Shown: positions 49,927 to 59,517, numbered from the stretch's first letter. The stretch: DNA of 64,000 bases from Micromonospora arida (GCF_003857035.1 NZ_QGSY01000137.1:1-64000); one strand, 5' to 3'. Translations and numbers: made by a program. Notes: a model not told the origin generated them from the letters alone.

Positions 49927-52900
49927 TGCGGACTTCATTGATGGATGTGCTGGCTGATCGCATTCTCATCGCCGACGGCGCGATGGGCACGATGCTTCAG
50001 GCCGCGGACCTCACGCTCGACGACTTCGACGGGCTTGAGGGGTGCAACGAGATCCTCAACGTCACCCGCCCCGACGTGGTGCGCGGGGTGCACGACGCCT
50101 ACCTGGCCGTCGGTGCCGACTGCGTGGAGACCAACACCTTCGGGGCCAACCTCGCCAACCTCGCCGAGTACGACATCCCGCACCGCATCCGCGAGTTGTC
50201 CGAGGCGGGCGCCCGGATCGCCCGGGAGGCGGCCGACGCGGCCAGCACCCCGCAGCGGCCCCGGTTCGTGCTCGGTTCGATCGGGCCGGGCACCAAGCTG
50301 CCCACCCTCGGGCACGCCGCCTACTCGACCCTGCGCGACGCCTACCAGGAGAACGCCGCGGGTCTGATCGTCGGCGGCGCGGACGCGCTGATCATCGAGA
50401 CCTGCCAGGACCTGCTTCAGGTCAAGGCGGCAGTGGTCGGGTCGAAGCGGGCGATGGCCGAGCTGGGCCAGTCGGTGCCGATCATCTGTCACGTGGCCGT
50501 GGAGACCACCGGCACCATGCTGGTCGGCAGCGAGATCGGTGCGGCCCTCGCCGCGATCGAGCCGCTCGGCGTGGACCTGATCGGGCTCAACTGCTCGACC
50601 GGCCCGGCCGAGATGAGCGAGCACCTGCGTTACCTGTCGCAGCACTCCCGCATCCCGCTGTCGGTGATGCCGAACGCCGGCCTGCCGGTGCTGACCGCCG
50701 ACGGGGCGTACTTCCCGCTGACTCCCGTGGAGCTGGCCGACGCCCTGGAGCGGTTCGTCACCGAGTACGGCGTGGGGCTGATCGGCGGCTGCTGCGGCAC
50801 CACCCCGGAGCACATCCGGGTGCTGGCCGAGCGGCTGCACGGCGTCACCGCCCCGGCCCGCGAACCCCGGCACGAGGCGGGCGTCTCCTCGGTCTACCAC
50901 CCGGTGCCGTTCGCCCAGGACGCGTCGGTGCTGATGGTGGGGGAGCGGACCAACGCCAACGGCTCGAAGGCGTTCCGGGAGGCGATGCTCGCCGGCGACT
51001 GGCGGGCCTGTGTGGAGATTGCCCGCAGCCAGGCGCGCGACGGCTCGCACCTGCTCGACCTGTGCGTGGACTACGTCGGCCGCGACGGCACGCAGGACAT
51101 GCGGGAGCTGGCCGGCCGCTTCGCCACCGCGTCCACCCTGCCGATCATGTTGGACTCCACCGAGCCGAACGTGGTGGAGGCCGGCTTGGAGATGCTCGGC
51201 GGCCGCTGTGTGGTCAACTCGGTGAACTTCGAGGACGGCGACGGCCCCGAATCCCGGTACGCGCGGGTGATGCCGATCGTCCGAGAGCACGGCGCGGCGG
51301 TGGTGGCGCTGCTCATCGACGAGGAGGGCCAGGCTCGTACCCAGGAGTGGAAGGTCCGGGTCGCGGCGCGGTTGATCGACGACCTGACCGGCCGGTGGGG
51401 CGTGGACCGCTCCGACATCCTGATCGACGCGCTGACCTTCCCGATCGCCACCGGCCAGGAGGAGACCCGCCGCGACGGCATCGAGACGATCGAGGCGATC
51501 CGGGAGATCTCCCGCCGCTACCCGGGTGTCAACTTCACCCTGGGCATCTCGAACATCTCGTTCGGGCTCAACCCGGCGGCCCGGCAGGTGCTCAACTCGG
51601 TCTTCCTGCATGAGTGCGTGCAGGCCGGCCTGACCTCGGCGATCGTGCACGCCAGCAAGATCCTGCCGATGTCGAAGATCCCCGACGAGCAGCGCGAGGT
51701 CGCCCTGGACCTGGTGTACGACCGGCGTCGCGAGGGGTACGACCCGGTGCAGCGTTTCCTGGAGCTCTTCGAGGGCGTCGACGTGACCAGCGCCCGGGCC
51801 AGCCGGGCACAGGAGTTGGCCGCGCTGCCGTTGGACGAGCGGCTCAAGCGACGGATCATCGACGGTGAGCGCAACGGCCTGGAGGCCGACCTGGACGAGG
51901 CGATGGCCGGCGGTCGGTCCCCACTGTCGATCATCAACGACATCCTGTTGGACGGCATGAAGGTGGTCGGTGAGCTGTTCGGCTCCGGCCAGATGCAGCT
52001 GCCGTTCGTGCTTCAGTCCGCCGAGGTGATGAAGACCGCGGTGGCCTATCTGGAACCGCACATGGAGACCATCGAGGACGGCGGCAAGGGCCGCATCGTG
52101 CTCGCCACCGTGCGCGGCGACGTGCACGACATCGGCAAGAACCTGGTCGACATCATCCTGTCCAACAACGGATACGAGGTGGTGAACATCGGCATCAAGC
52201 AGCCGATCAGCGCCATCCTCGATGCCGCCGAGCAGCACCGCGCCGACGCGATCGGCATGTCCGGGCTGCTGGTGAAGAGCACCGTCATCATGAAGGAGAA
52301 CCTGGCCGAGATGGCCACCCGCGGGGTCGCGGAGCGTTGGCCCGTCCTGCTGGGTGGGGCGGCGCTGACCCGCGCGTACGTCGAGGACGACCTGCGGTCG
52401 ACGTTCCCCGGGCAGGTGCACTACGCGCGGGACGCGTTCGAGGGTCTGTCCCTGATGGACAGGGTGATGACCGCCAAGCGCGGTGGCGCCCCGGTGATCG
52501 ACCCGGAGCGGGAGGCGGCCCTCGCCGCCCGGCGGGCACGCCGGGAACGGCAGCGCTCGATGGTGACCACGTCGCTGCCGGAATTGCACGACTCCTCGGT
52601 CCGCTCCGACGTGGCCGCCGACGTGTCGGTGCCCACGCCGCCGTTCTTCGGCACCCGCGTGGTCAAGGGCGTGCCGATGGCCGACTACGCCGCGCTGCTC
52701 GACGAGCGGGCCACCTTCTCCGGGCAGTGGGGGCTGCGTGGCGCCCGGGGCGGCAGCGGCCCCTCCTACGAGGAACTGGTCGAAACCGAGGGCCGGCCGC
52801 GTCTGCGGTACTGGCTGGACCGTCTGATCGCCGACCAGGTCCTTGAGGCAGCCGTGGTGTACGGCTACTTCCCCGCGTACTCCGAAGGCAATGACCTGGT

Positions 52901-53441
52901 GGTGCTCGACGAGAACGGGCACGCGGAGCGCGCCCGGTTCTCCTTCCCCCGCCAGCGGCAGGAGCGGCGGCTCTGCCTTGCGGACTTCTTCAGGCCCCAG
53001 GGCGACCAGCTCGATGTGGTCGCGTTGCAACTGGTCACCGTCGGCCAGCCGGTCAGCGAGTACGCGGCGAAGCTGTTCGCCCGCAACGAGTACCGCGACT
53101 ATCTGGAGGTGCACGGCCTCTCCGTGCAGCTCACCGAGGCCCTCGCCGAATACTGGCACCAGCGCATCCGCGCCGAGATGACCCTGCCCGACGGCCGTCC
53201 GTTGGGGCACGACGACCCGGCGGACCTGGCCGGCATCCTGCACAACGACTACCGGGGCTGCCGGTACGCGTTCGGCTACCCGGCCTGCCCCGACCTGGAG
53301 GACCGGGCGAAGATCATGGATCTGCTGGGCGCGGACCGGATCGGGGTCGAGCTGTCCGAGGAGTTCCAGCTCATGCCGGAGCAGGCCACCGACGCGATCG
53401 TGGTCCACCACCCGGAGGCCAACTACTTCAACGCCAAGTAA
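49926..53441 (+). CDS. metH: Cobalamin-dependent methionine synthase
   Basis: The 1171-residue enzyme transfers the methyl group of 5-methyltetrahydrofolate to homocysteine through cobalamin. All four modules are present: homocysteine-binding barrel (ILIADGAMGTMLQ at the start, GLNCST and GGCCGTTPEHI for zinc cysteines), pterin barrel (GERTNANGSKAF, about 335-590), B12 module with DVHDIGKN (His734 as axial ligand) and the reactivation domain (about 890-1171, ending HHPEANYFNAK). GTG 49926 is used; ATG 49941 is an alternative. It is slightly shorter than the E. coli enzyme but complete. Confidence 0.97.
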   Translation: MRTSLMDVLADRILIADGAMGTMLQAADLTLDDFDGLEGCNEILNVTRPDVVRGVHDAYLAVGADCVETNTFGANLANLAEYDIPHRIRELSEAGARIAREAADAASTPQRPRFVLGSIGPGTKLPTLGHAAYSTLRDAYQENAAGLIVGGADALIIETCQDLLQVKAAVVGSKRAMAELGQSVPIICHVAVETTGTMLVGSEIGAALAAIEPLGVDLIGLNCSTGPAEMSEHLRYLSQHSRIPLSVMPNAGLPVLTADGAYFPLTPVELADALERFVTEYGVGLIGGCCGTTPEHIRVLAERLHGVTAPAREPRHEAGVSSVYHPVPFAQDASVLMVGERTNANGSKAFREAMLAGDWRACVEIARSQARDGSHLLDLCVDYVGRDGTQDMRELAGRFATASTLPIMLDSTEPNVVEAGLEMLGGRCVVNSVNFEDGDGPESRYARVMPIVREHGAAVVALLIDEEGQARTQEWKVRVAARLIDDLTGRWGVDRSDILIDALTFPIATGQEETRRDGIETIEAIREISRRYPGVNFTLGISNISFGLNPAARQVLNSVFLHECVQAGLTSAIVHASKILPMSKIPDEQREVALDLVYDRRREGYDPVQRFLELFEGVDVTSARASRAQELAALPLDERLKRRIIDGERNGLEADLDEAMAGGRSPLSIINDILLDGMKVVGELFGSGQMQLPFVLQSAEVMKTAVAYLEPHMETIEDGGKGRIVLATVRGDVHDIGKNLVDIILSNNGYEVVNIGIKQPISAILDAAEQHRADAIGMSGLLVKSTVIMKENLAEMATRGVAERWPVLLGGAALTRAYVEDDLRSTFPGQVHYARDAFEGLSLMDRVMTAKRGGAPVIDPEREAALAARRARRERQRSMVTTSLPELHDSSVRSDVAADVSVPTPPFFGTRVVKGVPMADYAALLDERATFSGQWGLRGARGGSGPSYEELVETEGRPRLRYWLDRLIADQVLEAAVVYGYFPAYSEGNDLVVLDENGHAERARFSFPRQRQERRLCLADFFRPQGDQLDVVALQLVTVGQPVSEYAAKLFARNEYRDYLEVHGLSVQLTEALAEYWHQRIRAEMTLPDGRPLGHDDPADLAGILHNDYRGCRYAFGYPACPDLEDRAKIMDLLGADRIGVELSEEFQLMPEQATDAIVVHHPEANYFNAK

Positions 53442-53888
53442 CGGGCGCAGGGTCGCTGAACTGCGCCTGAGCCGTCCGGAAGGCCACTGAGCCTTGATCA
53501 TGCCGTCTCCAGGCCTTCACGGCCCCCGGGCCGTCGTCGGCGGCCTGGTCTTCACCGAACGCGGTGTCGATGGCGCGGCGCGTTCGGTCCTCGCTGGTCG
53601 GTAGGAGATGCAGCTTTTGAGCAGCACGGCGATTTCCTGCCGTTGGTCACAGACACCGTCGTCGGTGCGGCGAGAGCTTGCGATATCGCGACAGTCCACA
53701 CGGTCATGCTTCTCCCCGCCAATCACCACCAGAATTGCCTGGTCTCGCATGATGTTTGACGGAACGGCGTCGCAGGACGTTTGACGTCAGGTCGAGATCG
53801 ATAGGTTATGTGCTGAGCCGATGGTAGGGCGCGGTCGTGCCGGAGGGGGACTATTCGGGTCTCGGGGTTCCGGACGTGGGATGGCACG
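53442..53888. other. Gene-poor stretch after metH
   Basis: This 447-base stretch has no convincing gene. It contains a small hairpin ACGGCCC/GGGCCGT (53519-53534) that may end metH transcription. From about 53600 to 53850 the DNA is clearly less GC-rich than the surroundings. A 77-codon minus-strand frame (53517-53750) resembles nothing I know. The composition shift marks the start of the accessory patch. Confidence 0.6.
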
Positions 53889-54401
53889 ATGCGTGCTGTG
53901 AGTTGGTCTCTGCTGGTGACGCCCTTGCACTGCGCGGCCGAGGACGGCGTACTCGAGTGGGCAGCAGACGCTGAGTCTTCCTTTGGTCTGCCCGATGAAC
54001 CACCGGCCGCCCGTGAACTTCCGACGGTGGCGCAGGTTCTGTCCACATTCCGGGGGGCCGGCTGTCACGGCGTGCCATGGTTCCAGGTCGCAGGGTTTGA
54101 CGTGACCAGCGATCTCTCCGGCTGCCCGGACCCGGCCACCTGCGCGTCGGTCGGTGGCCTGGACCTCGGCGAGGTCAGCCTGGGAGTCGAAGGCGCCGAC
54201 GGTGACCAGCTGGTGAAGTTGGACCAGGCCGTGACCGACATCGGGTTCCGCAAGCCAGCCAGCAGTGCCGTGTTGGCCGCGACGGTGGCGTTAGCGTCGC
54301 AGGCCGGCCCGCTGCTGGTGTTCAATGGCAGCGGCGAGCACGTGTTCGTGGTGTCGCCAGGCGATGATCCGACCCATCTCGCTCAGCACTGGCCCTGGTA
54401 G
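53889..54401 (+). CDS. Hypothetical protein
   Basis: The 170-residue acidic protein (WSLLVTPLHCAAEDGVLEWA, AGCHGVPWFQVAGFDV, LVFNGSGEHVFVVSPGDD) is predicted soluble, with mixed helix and strand and five cysteines. I recognise no family. It reads like a small binding domain or immunity-type protein, but nothing confirms that. It stands alone; the 200 bases after it (54402-54603) contain no supportable gene. Confidence 0.6.
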   Translation: MRAVSWSLLVTPLHCAAEDGVLEWAADAESSFGLPDEPPAARELPTVAQVLSTFRGAGCHGVPWFQVAGFDVTSDLSGCPDPATCASVGGLDLGEVSLGVEGADGDQLVKLDQAVTDIGFRKPASSAVLAATVALASQAGPLLVFNGSGEHVFVVSPGDDPTHLAQHWPW

Positions 54402-54603
54402 CCACACCACCGTAGCGACGGCCCCCGATACGAGGGCTCATCCAGCAGGGAAAGGTCCAGAGAGCGAACGTGCCCGTTGGTCTGCCCGACGTAGCGGTTC
54501 AACACCAGCAATCAACGCTGGGCGGACGACGGCAACTCGGACTCCCTGTGCTCCGCATGCGAGGTCGCGGAGGGCGTAGATCAACGGGTTTCCCAAGCTG
54601 AGG

Positions 54604-55137
54604 TTAGGCACCTGAGCGTCCCTTGGTAGCTCTGAGGACGATCTGCGCGGCGACTTGGGCGGGAGTCAGGTGCGTGGTGTCCACGACCTCGGCCTCGGCA
54701 TGCAGCCACGTGCGGGCCGCCTCGGCGTAGGGCTGAAGGTACTTGAGACGGAACGGAGACGGAATGGGGTGTTCCCCCTCGATACGGCCGCGGAGGGTGT
54801 CTTGGTCAGCGTGGAGGACGAAGTGCCTGACCGGGATGGCATGTTGGGCCAGGCCCGTACTGATTTCGTTCCAGTACTGCTCGACCAGGACAGTCATCGG
54901 CACTACCAGCGTGCCGCCGGTGTAGTCGAGAACACGGCGGGCGGTCTCGACGACGAGTTGCCGCCATGGCGGCCAGTGCTGGAAATTGTCCGTCGCGGGC
55001 AGTCCCGGCGTGATGTCCATGAGTGTCTCGCCGACCTTCTCGGCGTCGAACACTCGCGAATCTGGGATCAGTTGCTGCATGAGCATGCTGGTCGTCGTCT
55101 TGCCCACGCCGTGGGTGCCGTTGAGCCATACGATCAC
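54604..55137 (-). CDS. TmrB-like P-loop kinase/ATPase
   Basis: The 177-residue protein has VIVWLNGTHGVGKTTTSMLM with Walker A GTHGVGKT, then RVFDAEKVGETLMDITPG, FQHWPPWRQLVVE, LVVPMTVLVEQYWNEI and HFVLHADQDTLRGRI. This order matches TmrB, the Bacillus ATP-binding protein giving tunicamycin resistance, and related small P-loop proteins. An AGGAGG site touches the ATG at 55146, leaving no spacing, so I use GTG 55137 nine bases further. It is divergent from the nucleotidyltransferase gene. Confidence 0.85.
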   Translation of the reverse strand: MIVWLNGTHGVGKTTTSMLMQQLIPDSRVFDAEKVGETLMDITPGLPATDNFQHWPPWRQLVVETARRVLDYTGGTLVVPMTVLVEQYWNEISTGLAQHAIPVRHFVLHADQDTLRGRIEGEHPIPSPFRLKYLQPYAEAARTWLHAEAEVVDTTHLTPAQVAAQIVLRATKGRSGA

Positions 55138-55322
55138 GGGCCACATCCTCCTTCTTGCTGCGGTATCCACACCTCGGCCCATGCGCGCATGCCTGCGCCT
55201 CCGCTGTGGTCGGGCATGCACCTTCTCCACCGGGCGGCGGCGTTATTGGTCGGTGCCGGTCGCGTCAGCGGGTACTCACGTACTCGGTGGCGGGCTGGCA
55301 GCCCGCAGGGCAGGATGACTTG

Positions 55323-56111
55323 GTGGCACCACCCGAGATGGTCCTCTCCGATCTTCCTGAAGCGTGGGGTCCTGCGCTGACCGGCAGGCTTTTGGGCCTG
55401 TACCTGCACGGCTCGCTGGTAGCCGGCGACTTCGCCGCAGACCGCAGTGATCTTGATCTGCTCGCGGTACTCGACGGCGACCCGGACGAGGGCCTTCTGG
55501 CCGTGCTCGCCGGACTGCACGCGGACCTTGACCGGCGGCACCCGCAGTGGGCCGGCAGGATCGAGGTGGAATACGTATCCCTGGACGCCGCGCGCCACGC
55601 AGCGCTCGGCGATGCCCGCCGGGACCACGTCATTGCCCGGGTCAGCCCCGGGGAATCCTTGCACCTGCTACCCGCGACCACTCACCGCGTCGTGACCTGG
55701 TCCGCCGTCCACGACCACGGCCGCAGCCTGCTGGGACCCCCGCCCGACATGCTGCTACCCGCCGTCGACCCCAACCTCGTCCGCTCGGCCCTGCTGGACC
55801 ACGTCCGCGACTGGCCGACCTGGGTGATCCAGATGACCACCCCCGGAGCCGAGTCCTACGCCGTGCTCACCCTCTGCCGGGCCTACCAACGCCTTCAGAG
55901 CGGCCGGCAACTATCCAAGCGGCAGGCCGCCGACCAGACCATCACCGCCTACCCTCGATGGGCAGGCCTCATCATCTGGGCACGTGACTGGTGGTACGAC
56001 TTCGGCCAGGACACCGACACCGGCAGAGCCGATCACGTCCGGGCATTCGTGGACGAGATAAGCACCGCCATCCTGGTTTCAGAACGCGACCCGCACGCGC
56101 TACGCACGTGA
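55323..56111 (+). CDS. Aminoglycoside-adenylyltransferase-like nucleotidyltransferase
   Basis: The 262-residue protein has an N-terminal nucleotidyltransferase fold: LYLHGSLVAGDFAADRSDLD, with Gly30-Ser31 and metal-binding Asp43 and Asp45. A C-terminal helical domain (VLTLCRAYQRLQSGRQLSKR, ADQTITAYPRWAGLI) matches the AadA-type C-terminal domain. Members adenylylate aminoglycosides such as streptomycin or spectinomycin, but many chromosomal ones have other or no drug substrate. GTG 55323 has GGCAGGA upstream; ATG 55338 is an alternative. Confidence 0.82.
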   Translation: MAPPEMVLSDLPEAWGPALTGRLLGLYLHGSLVAGDFAADRSDLDLLAVLDGDPDEGLLAVLAGLHADLDRRHPQWAGRIEVEYVSLDAARHAALGDARRDHVIARVSPGESLHLLPATTHRVVTWSAVHDHGRSLLGPPPDMLLPAVDPNLVRSALLDHVRDWPTWVIQMTTPGAESYAVLTLCRAYQRLQSGRQLSKRQAADQTITAYPRWAGLIIWARDWWYDFGQDTDTGRADHVRAFVDEISTAILVSERDPHALRT

Positions 56112-56245
56112 CGGCTGAGGGAGCGCCAGCCACCCGGTCGCAGCCCAGCCTGCTGTCCTGCCGTCCTTCGCGCTGCCCGAACTGGCCCGGCCCGCCGGCC
56201 TATTAGGAAGAACGGCCCCGCCCAGTGAGGTGAGACGCTGGATGG

Positions 56246-56983
56246 ATGCGACAGGTCACAGTGCTTGGCAGTTGCGGTGCCTTCCCCGAGCCAGGCCGTG
56301 CCTGTAGCGGCTTCGCGGTGGACTGGGACGGCTACCGCTTGGTGCTTGATCTGGGCTACGCCACGCTGCCGCGGTTGCTCCGGCACTGGCCTGATGGTGC
56401 GCTGGACGCCGTCGTCATCACCCATGAGCACCCGGATCACTGCGTCGACCTGCACGGTCTGTTCAGGATGCGGTTCTACGGCCAGCCCGGGGGGCCACGG
56501 CTGCCGTTGTTCTGCCCGCCCGGCGTGCTCGACCGGCTCAGCGGCCTGGAGCCCGATGTCGACCTGAACTCCGTATTCGATCTGCACCCACTGCCCGGCA
56601 GCTACCGGGTCGGGCCGTTCGACCTGACCGGGCTGTCTCTCCCACACTTCGTGCCCAACGCCGGCGTCCGGATTGAGGCCGACGGAATCGCGGTGGCCTA
56701 CTCCGGGGACACGGGGCCGACTCCCGCGTTGGCCGAGCTGGGACGTGACGCCGACCTGTTCATCGTCGAGGCGACGGACCGCGACGGCGAGACAAGCCGT
56801 CGCACCCGAAACCTGTTGACCTCCACTGAGGCTGGTCGGTGGGGTCGTCGGGCGGGCGCCCGCCGCCTGATGCTCACCCACTTCTGGCCCGGCAACGACC
56901 GGGAGGCGGCAGTGGCCGCCGCGCAGGTGGAGTTCGGCGGTGCCGTGCTGGCGGCTGAGGAAGGACTCATCCTGATGCTTTGA
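56246..56983 (+). CDS. Metallo-beta-lactamase-fold hydrolase
   Basis: The 245-residue protein has the metal motif THEHPDHCVD (His60, His62, Asp64, His65), LDLGYATLPRLLR, IAVAYSGDTGPTPALAE and MLTHFWPGNDRE. These place it among the RNase Z/PhnP-like, cytosolic branch of the family, which hydrolyses phosphodiester or ester bonds. No substrate can be assigned. ATG 56246 starts the family N-terminus VTVLGSCGAFPEPG. Confidence 0.9.
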   Translation: MRQVTVLGSCGAFPEPGRACSGFAVDWDGYRLVLDLGYATLPRLLRHWPDGALDAVVITHEHPDHCVDLHGLFRMRFYGQPGGPRLPLFCPPGVLDRLSGLEPDVDLNSVFDLHPLPGSYRVGPFDLTGLSLPHFVPNAGVRIEADGIAVAYSGDTGPTPALAELGRDADLFIVEATDRDGETSRRTRNLLTSTEAGRWGRRAGARRLMLTHFWPGNDREAAVAAAQVEFGGAVLAAEEGLILML

Positions 56984-57144
56984 CCGCGAGACGGCGGATG
57001 CGCCTGTCGCCGCGGAGCCAAAGCTTGACAGGGCAGCAGGTAGGCGCGCAGCAATTGCCGCCTGGAGGTCAAGGGGTCGCCGGCCCACACGGGCACCGGC
57101 ACTGGTAGTGCGCGGGGGCCTGAAGTTCCCGCTACGGTGTCGCC

Positions 57145-57357
57145 GTGTCCCGATTCAGCATGATGGCCCGCGTGGACATCCCCGGCGAGGTGGCCGACGC
57201 CGAAGCCTGGATCGCGCGATATCGCGAGTCGCTGACCTCAATAACGGAGACCGGCTGCGGCTGTTGTGTACGTGCGTGGCAGATCGACGGACCGCAAGAG
57301 CTGGTCGACACGATCCCGCTGGTGCTCAGCGCCTCGACGGAGTGGGACCGGGACTAG
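57145..57357 (+). CDS. Small cysteine-containing hypothetical protein
   Basis: The 70-residue protein (GTG start; MMARVDIPGEVADAEAWIAR, TETGCGCCVRAWQID) has three clustered cysteines in GCGCC and acidic ends. I recognise no family. Its TAG stop overlaps the stop of the convergent 173-residue gene through a shared CTAG, which suggests both frames are real. Confidence 0.5.
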   Translation: MSRFSMMARVDIPGEVADAEAWIARYRESLTSITETGCGCCVRAWQIDGPQELVDTIPLVLSASTEWDRD

Positions 57358-57875
57358 TCACCGCAGGGCAGCAGCTCGGCCAGGGGCCTCAGGGTTGCGG
57401 CGTACTGGTCGGCATCGAACGTCAACGTGCCGAGATCTCCCAGGTCGGGCACCTGGCGACCGATGTCGGTCCACTGCACGCGGCCGCTTCGTCGCAGCAG
57501 CCGGGCAGACAGCACGCCGCAGCCCCCGGTGCCGCAACTGGGGCACATGAGTAGCGCGACATGATCTGGCGGATCATCGGCGGCCAGGTCCGACGGCGCT
57601 TCGCCGAGCAGTGCCCGGGCATGGGATTGCAGGATTCGCGGATAGCCGACCCAGAGCGGTGAGCGGAGTGAGTAGCCGGGTCGTCGCGCGTGAACCATGT
57701 CGAGGAACGGAGTTCCATCGATCAGCAGTTCGAACACGGTCAGTGTTGGGCGGGGACGGTCCTTGGGCCAGCGCGCGGCGGCCCGGGGCATGAGTAGCTC
57801 GTGGGTGCGTTCTGCCAGGCCCAGCACGTTGAGCGTCTCGTCCACGTCGGCAAGGATGCCAGAGGTCGTCCGCAT
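57354..57875 (-). CDS. Hypothetical protein with two cysteine pairs
   Basis: The 173-residue protein has TLTVFELLIDGTPFLDMV, YSLRSPLWVGYPRI and a CPSCGTGGCGVLSARLLR segment, then VQWTDIGRQVPD and LTFDADQY. The CPSC...GC pattern looks like a metal or redox site. I recall similar sequences only as uncharacterised actinobacterial proteins. ATG 57875 is preferred because the frame from 57968 would overlap the divergent DUF6193 gene. Confidence 0.65.
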   Translation of the reverse strand: MRTTSGILADVDETLNVLGLAERTHELLMPRAAARWPKDRPRPTLTVFELLIDGTPFLDMVHARRPGYSLRSPLWVGYPRILQSHARALLGEAPSDLAADDPPDHVALLMCPSCGTGGCGVLSARLLRRSGRVQWTDIGRQVPDLGDLGTLTFDADQYAATLRPLAELLPCGD

Positions 57876-57951
57876 CGTCCGCCGGTGTTCGCGCCAATCG
57901 GCCCTGAACGCACGGACGGCTGCTGGCACCGGGTTGCGGCAGAATGCTCGC

Positions 57952-58698
57952 ATGCTCAGCGATCCCACCGTGGAAGACCTGTACCCCGAAGTGGCGGCCG
58001 CAGGCAGCCTTGCCGCCGCCCTCGACGCCGTCGCCGCTGATCATGGCCTCTCACTCGGATCGGCCCGAACATTGGAATGGTCCTCGCCCCTGACGTGGGC
58101 GAGTGTCCCCAGTGGGTCTTCGGTTCGTGACGATCTCACGGTTAGTGCGAGCACCGATGAACGCCGCTTCAGAATCGAAGGATGGGGGCAGGGAATCCAG
58201 TTGATCGCTGGCACCACCGGCGACCTGGTCGAGGTCGTCCGAGCGGCGCACAACTGGCGTTCCGGCATGCCATTGCACGACATCAGGCGTTCGGTGCCAT
58301 TCGTCGTGCTGACTCGCCGAGGCGAGGTCGTCGAGCAAGGCCCGGCGGGCGTGGTGGCGGCCGAATGGCAGTGGCTCAGACAGAGCACCACAGAGACCGA
58401 TGGGCCAAACCACAGGGCGCTGATCGAGGCGGCCCACAACGAGCCGATGCTACGGCAGCTGTACCCGTACACGACTCACTCCGTCTTGAACTTCTCCACC
58501 ACCACGGGATATCCGTTCTCGCCCAGCCCGGTCAGTCTCAGCACGCATGGTTCGCCCTCAAACTTCCGGGTCCGGGGACGGCGTGAGGTGCTCGGCGAGA
58601 CCGCGACCGCCACGGAGGCAGTGGCGCTGGCCGTCGCCCACCTCCCGGCCGACCTGGGCCCGGCTGTCGCTGGGCGATACGAGGGGCAGCGCCGCTAG
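57952..58698 (+). CDS. DUF6193-like protein
   Basis: The 248-residue protein begins VEDLYPEVAAAGSLAAALDA and has FRIEGWGQGIQLIAGTTGDL, VVRAAHNWRSGMPLHDIR, FVVLTRRGEVVEQGP and WQWLRQ, then HRALIEAAHNEPMLRQLYPYTTH context. This pattern fits the DUF6193 family, often labelled natural-product related without evidence. It lies 76 bases from the divergent Cys-pair gene. Confidence 0.7.
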   Translation: MLSDPTVEDLYPEVAAAGSLAAALDAVAADHGLSLGSARTLEWSSPLTWASVPSGSSVRDDLTVSASTDERRFRIEGWGQGIQLIAGTTGDLVEVVRAAHNWRSGMPLHDIRRSVPFVVLTRRGEVVEQGPAGVVAAEWQWLRQSTTETDGPNHRALIEAAHNEPMLRQLYPYTTHSVLNFSTTTGYPFSPSPVSLSTHGSPSNFRVRGRREVLGETATATEAVALAVAHLPADLGPAVAGRYEGQRR

Positions 58699-58791
58699 GC
58701 CATGCCAACCTTGCCCTCGTCTGCCGTACGAAGTGACGCCGGAGGCTGGCGTGCAAGGTGACTGCGGTGACGATCTCAGTAGGATGCTGAG

Positions 58792-59517
58792 ATGTCTCGA
58801 CCAGTGGTTTTCGACCTCTTTCACACCCTGGTTCAGGGGGCCGACGAGGCGCGTGACCGGGTAGTCGGCGAGATGGCGATCATGGTCGGGGTGGCTCCGG
58901 CCGAGTTGGTCGCCGCGTACCACGCCACCTGGCGGGACCGGCTGGTCCGGTGGGACGTGGAGGAGACCATCCGCATCCTCGCCGGACGCCTCGGCGGCAC
59001 ACCGACCAACGAACAGGTGACACGGGCCGGTGAGCATCGGCGAGCCCTTGCGCGCCGGGTGCTGGACAGCGTCTCGACCGCCACCCTGGACGTGCTCGAC
59101 GCGCTTCGCGGCGACGGGCATCCGTTGGCCCTCATCAGCAACGCCACCTCGGAAACTGCCCAGGCGTGGCCGCAGAGTCCGCTCGCCCAACGCTTCGATG
59201 TCGCGGTCTTCTCCTGCGATGTCGGGCTGGCCAAGCCCGACCCGGCGATCTATCACCTTGCTGCCGAGCGCCTGGGCGTTGGGCCGGCGGAGTGTGTCTT
59301 TGTTGGCGACGGTGCAGACGGTGAGCTGGCGGGGGCGGCAGCGGTCGGTATGACCGTCTTCCGGACCACCGAGCACAACGACACCGACCCGAGCTGGGGC
59401 GGGCCGCTTTTCGCCACCTTGGGCGACCTGCCCGCCAAACTTCGAGAGCCGTTCACGGCCATCGGGCCGTCCGCGGCACACCCGGGGCGCAGGGACAGCG
59501 TGAAGCAACGGCAATGA
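58792..59517 (+). CDS. HAD-superfamily hydrolase
   Basis: The 241-residue protein has the HAD motifs: VVFDLFHTLVQ with nucleophile Asp8, LALISNATSET (motif II), GLAKPDPAIYHLA (motif III Lys) and CVFVGDGADGELAGA (motif IV). A four-helix cap sits between motifs I and II. It is a phosphatase or dehalogenase-like enzyme with unknown substrate. The start is ATG 58792. Confidence 0.92.
   Translation: MSRPVVFDLFHTLVQGADEARDRVVGEMAIMVGVAPAELVAAYHATWRDRLVRWDVEETIRILAGRLGGTPTNEQVTRAGEHRRALARRVLDSVSTATLDVLDALRGDGHPLALISNATSETAQAWPQSPLAQRFDVAVFSCDVGLAKPDPAIYHLAAERLGVGPAECVFVGDGADGELAGAAAVGMTVFRTTEHNDTDPSWGGPLFATLGDLPAKLREPFTAIGPSAAHPGRRDSVKQRQ

Noticed and set aside
49935..53501. Minus-strand frame of 1188 codons
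   Set aside because: Antisense shadow of metH; its length reflects only the rarity of stop codons in GC-rich DNA.
53517..53750. Transposase remnant on the minus strand
   Set aside because: The 77-codon frame has no DDE-type or other transposase motif and no flanking inverted repeats were seen.
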